Shown: one piece after another, positions 62,532 through 64,000 of the stretch
Numbering within the stretch: position 1 is the first letter of the stretch
Layout: each line of letters starts with the position of its first letter
NCBI RefSeq assembly: GCF_003025035.1
Contig: NZ_PYJN01000022.1
Span: 434,001 to 498,000 of the forward strand
DNA: 64,000 nucleotides
From: Rhizobium sp. SEMIA4064
GTDB taxonomy: Bacteria > Pseudomonadota > Alphaproteobacteria > Rhizobiales > Rhizobiaceae
Reading direction: 5' to 3'
Notes under the pieces: generated by a model
The model's database searches: none
What the model saw: the letters and a program-made list of their open reading frames with translations, nothing else
Told to the model about the DNA's origin: nothing
Translations under genes and position numbers: made by a program

Positions 62532-62660
62532 CCCTCGTGGTTCGAGACGGCCCTTTGGGCCTCCTCACCATGAGGGCTCGTCCTCTCGCCTGGCTTATAG
62601 TTCGCTCCGCCCTCATGGTGAGGTGTGAAGCCCAAAGGGCGCAGCCTCGAACCACGAGGG
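62532..62660. repeat. ~130-bp imperfect palindromic repeat
   Basis: CCCTCGTGGTTCGAG at 62532 pairs with CTCGAACCACGAGGG ending at 62660. CCTCACCATGAGGGC pairs with GCCCTCATGGTGAGG near the middle, and CCCTTTGGGC pairs with GCCCAAAGGG. It resembles widespread rhizobial RIME/REP-like elements. No gene fits here. Confidence 0.8.
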
Positions 62661-62769
62661 TCGGCCGCAAAAGCCCCAAACCGTACCGTTTCCGCCCCTT
62701 CCTCGCTTGAAAAGCCTTCTTGGCGGGTCTAAGAACCCGCAACTTATTTCTTTTGCGGAGGCTTTTCCC

Positions 62770-63882
62770 ATGACAGTGCGCAATCTCTTCCTCCTGCCGG
62801 GTGACGGCATTGGTCCCGAAGCCATGGGCGAAGTCCGCAAGATCATCGCCTATATGAACGAGGCGAAGAATGCCGGTTTCGTTACGGATGAAGGCCTTGT
62901 CGGCGGCAGCGCCTATGATGCGCATGGTGTCGCCATCTCCGAAGAGGACATGCAGAAGGCGCTTGCGGCCGACGCCGTGCTCTTCGGCGCCGTTGGCGGC
63001 CCGAAGTGGGACGACGTTCCCTACGAAGTGCGCCCGGAAGCCGGCCTGCTGCGCCTGCGCAAGGACCTCGAGCTTTTCGCAAACCTGCGCCCGGCCATCT
63101 GCTATCCGGCGCTGGCATCGGCTTCCTCGTTGAAGCCGGAACTGGTCGACGGCCTCGATATCCTTATCATCCGTGAGCTCACCGGCGGCGTCTATTTCGG
63201 CGAGCCGAAGGAAATCATCGACCTCGGCAACGGCCAGAAGCGCGGCATCGACACCCAGGTCTACGACACCTACGAGATCGAGCGCATTGCCGGCGTCGCC
63301 TTCGAACTGGCACGCACCCGCAACAACCGCGTCTGCTCGATGGAAAAGCGCAACGTCATGAAGTCGGGCGTGCTCTGGAACCAGGTCGTCACCGCGACGC
63401 ACAAGGAAAAATATGCCGACGTGCAGCTTGAGCATATGCTCGCCGACGCCGGCGGCATGCAGCTCGTTCGTCAGCCGAAGCAATTCGACGTCATCGTCAC
63501 CGACAATCTCTTCGGCGACATGCTGTCCGACGTCGCTGCCATGCTGACCGGCTCGCTCGGCATGCTGCCGTCCGCTTCGCTCGGCGCACCCGATGCCAAG
63601 ACCGGCAAGCGCAAGGCGCTCTACGAGCCCGTGCATGGCTCGGCCCCCGACATCGCCGGCAAGGGCATCGCCAACCCGATCGCCATGATCGCCTCCTTCG
63701 CCATGTGCCTGCGCTACTCCTTCGGCCTGGTGGCCGATGCCGATGCGCTGGAAAAGGCAATCGCCAACGTGCTCGACAGCGGCATCCGCACCGGCGACAT
63801 CATGTCGGCTGGCAGCCGCCAAGTCGGCACCGCCGAAATGGGCGATGCCATCCTCGCCGAATTCAAGGCGCTGTCGGCATAA
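62770..63882 (+). CDS. leuB: 3-isopropylmalate dehydrogenase
   Basis: A 370-residue NAD-dependent dehydrogenase of leucine synthesis. LPGDGIGPEAMGEVRKI, LRLRKDLELFANLRPAICYPAL, IIRELTGGVYFGEPKE, MEKRNVMKSGVLWNQV and DNLFGDMLSDVAAMLTGSLGMLPSASLG are the expected motifs. GGAGG precedes the ATG at 62770. Confidence 0.97.
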   Translation: MTVRNLFLLPGDGIGPEAMGEVRKIIAYMNEAKNAGFVTDEGLVGGSAYDAHGVAISEEDMQKALAADAVLFGAVGGPKWDDVPYEVRPEAGLLRLRKDLELFANLRPAICYPALASASSLKPELVDGLDILIIRELTGGVYFGEPKEIIDLGNGQKRGIDTQVYDTYEIERIAGVAFELARTRNNRVCSMEKRNVMKSGVLWNQVVTATHKEKYADVQLEHMLADAGGMQLVRQPKQFDVIVTDNLFGDMLSDVAAMLTGSLGMLPSASLGAPDAKTGKRKALYEPVHGSAPDIAGKGIANPIAMIASFAMCLRYSFGLVADADALEKAIANVLDSGIRTGDIMSAGSRQVGTAEMGDAILAEFKALSA

Positions 63883-63915
63883 TCGCGGTCTGATATTTCA
63901 TGTGAAACATCAAAG

Positions 63916-63949
63916 GCCCTCGCTCTCGGCTTGCAGAGCGGGGGCTTTT
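63916..63949 (+). terminator. Rho-independent terminator after leuB
   Basis: GCCCTCGCTCT and AGAGCGGGGGC pair (one G-T) around an 8-base loop, followed by TTTTC. Confidence 0.75.
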
Positions 63950-64000
63950 CGTTGAACTCCGCGCGGCGGACCCTTATTTCCGTTGGATGAGCACGGAAAC

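Noticed and set aside
1..64000. CRISPR arrays or rRNA operons
   Set aside because: No regularly spaced direct repeats or rRNA signatures were seen.

Overview
The window looks like a chromosomal segment of a Rhizobium-type alphaproteobacterium (Rhizobiales), probably near the R. etli/R. tropici group. The evidence is the GTTC-N7-GTTC LexA box before an imuA-imuB-dnaE2 cassette, an alpha-r14-type small RNA with anti-Shine-Dalgarno loops, rhizobial intergenic repeats, an O-antigen locus with QuiNAc-type genes like R. etli wreQ/wreU, and an ECF sigma/NrsF pair beside a bufferin gene. No name was confirmed by a database search.

Layout. 0-12.4 kb: surface polysaccharide genes (partial sulfatase, galE, a nucleotide-sugar dehydrogenase, wreQ-like reductase, wreU-like initiating sugar-phosphate transferase, an O-antigen ligase/polymerase-like membrane protein, a GT4 glycosyltransferase, and rfbC-rfbA-rfbD-rfbB for dTDP-L-rhamnose). 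12.7-18.5 kb: tRNA-Gln(CTG), NrsF-like anti-sigma and ECF sigma, an orphan DUF2282 bufferin, a PhyH-like dioxygenase, a DUF1003 protein and several small proteins, one of them a 40-residue membrane protein.

18.6-33.9 kb is an accessory region built on tRNA-Ser(CGA). An integrase lies against the 3' end of the tRNA. An 18-bp direct repeat of that tRNA end (20739 and 33882) bounds a 13.1-kb integrative mobilizable element (IME). The element carries mobC, a relaxase with a nested gene, an oriT-like structure, an HUH Rep-like protein, a resolvase, an adenine methyltransferase and a cargo cassette. The cassette has an adenosine-deaminase-like enzyme divergent from a tightly packed operon of HAM1/ITPase-like, SIR2, GNAT-PIN-ASCH and ASCH proteins. 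This is the best candidate here for an undescribed, probably defensive, nucleotide-linked system. Left of the element lie a decayed tRNA-Ser remnant, an IS630 element and gene fragments, suggesting an older insertion at the same kind of site.

34-64 kb is mostly conserved core: rplU-rpmA, two GNATs, an EEP-family phosphatase, obgE-proB-proA-nadD, the alpha-r14 RNA, modABC with a short ModE, rsfS-rlmH, envC-like/ctpA/divergent polysaccharide deacetylase/rppH, bfd-bfr, imuA-imuB-dnaE2, a small metallopeptidase, a citE-like lyase, leuD, a sugar isomerase-like protein and leuB. Three copies of a ~100-bp repeat and one ~130-bp palindromic repeat lie in gaps of this part.
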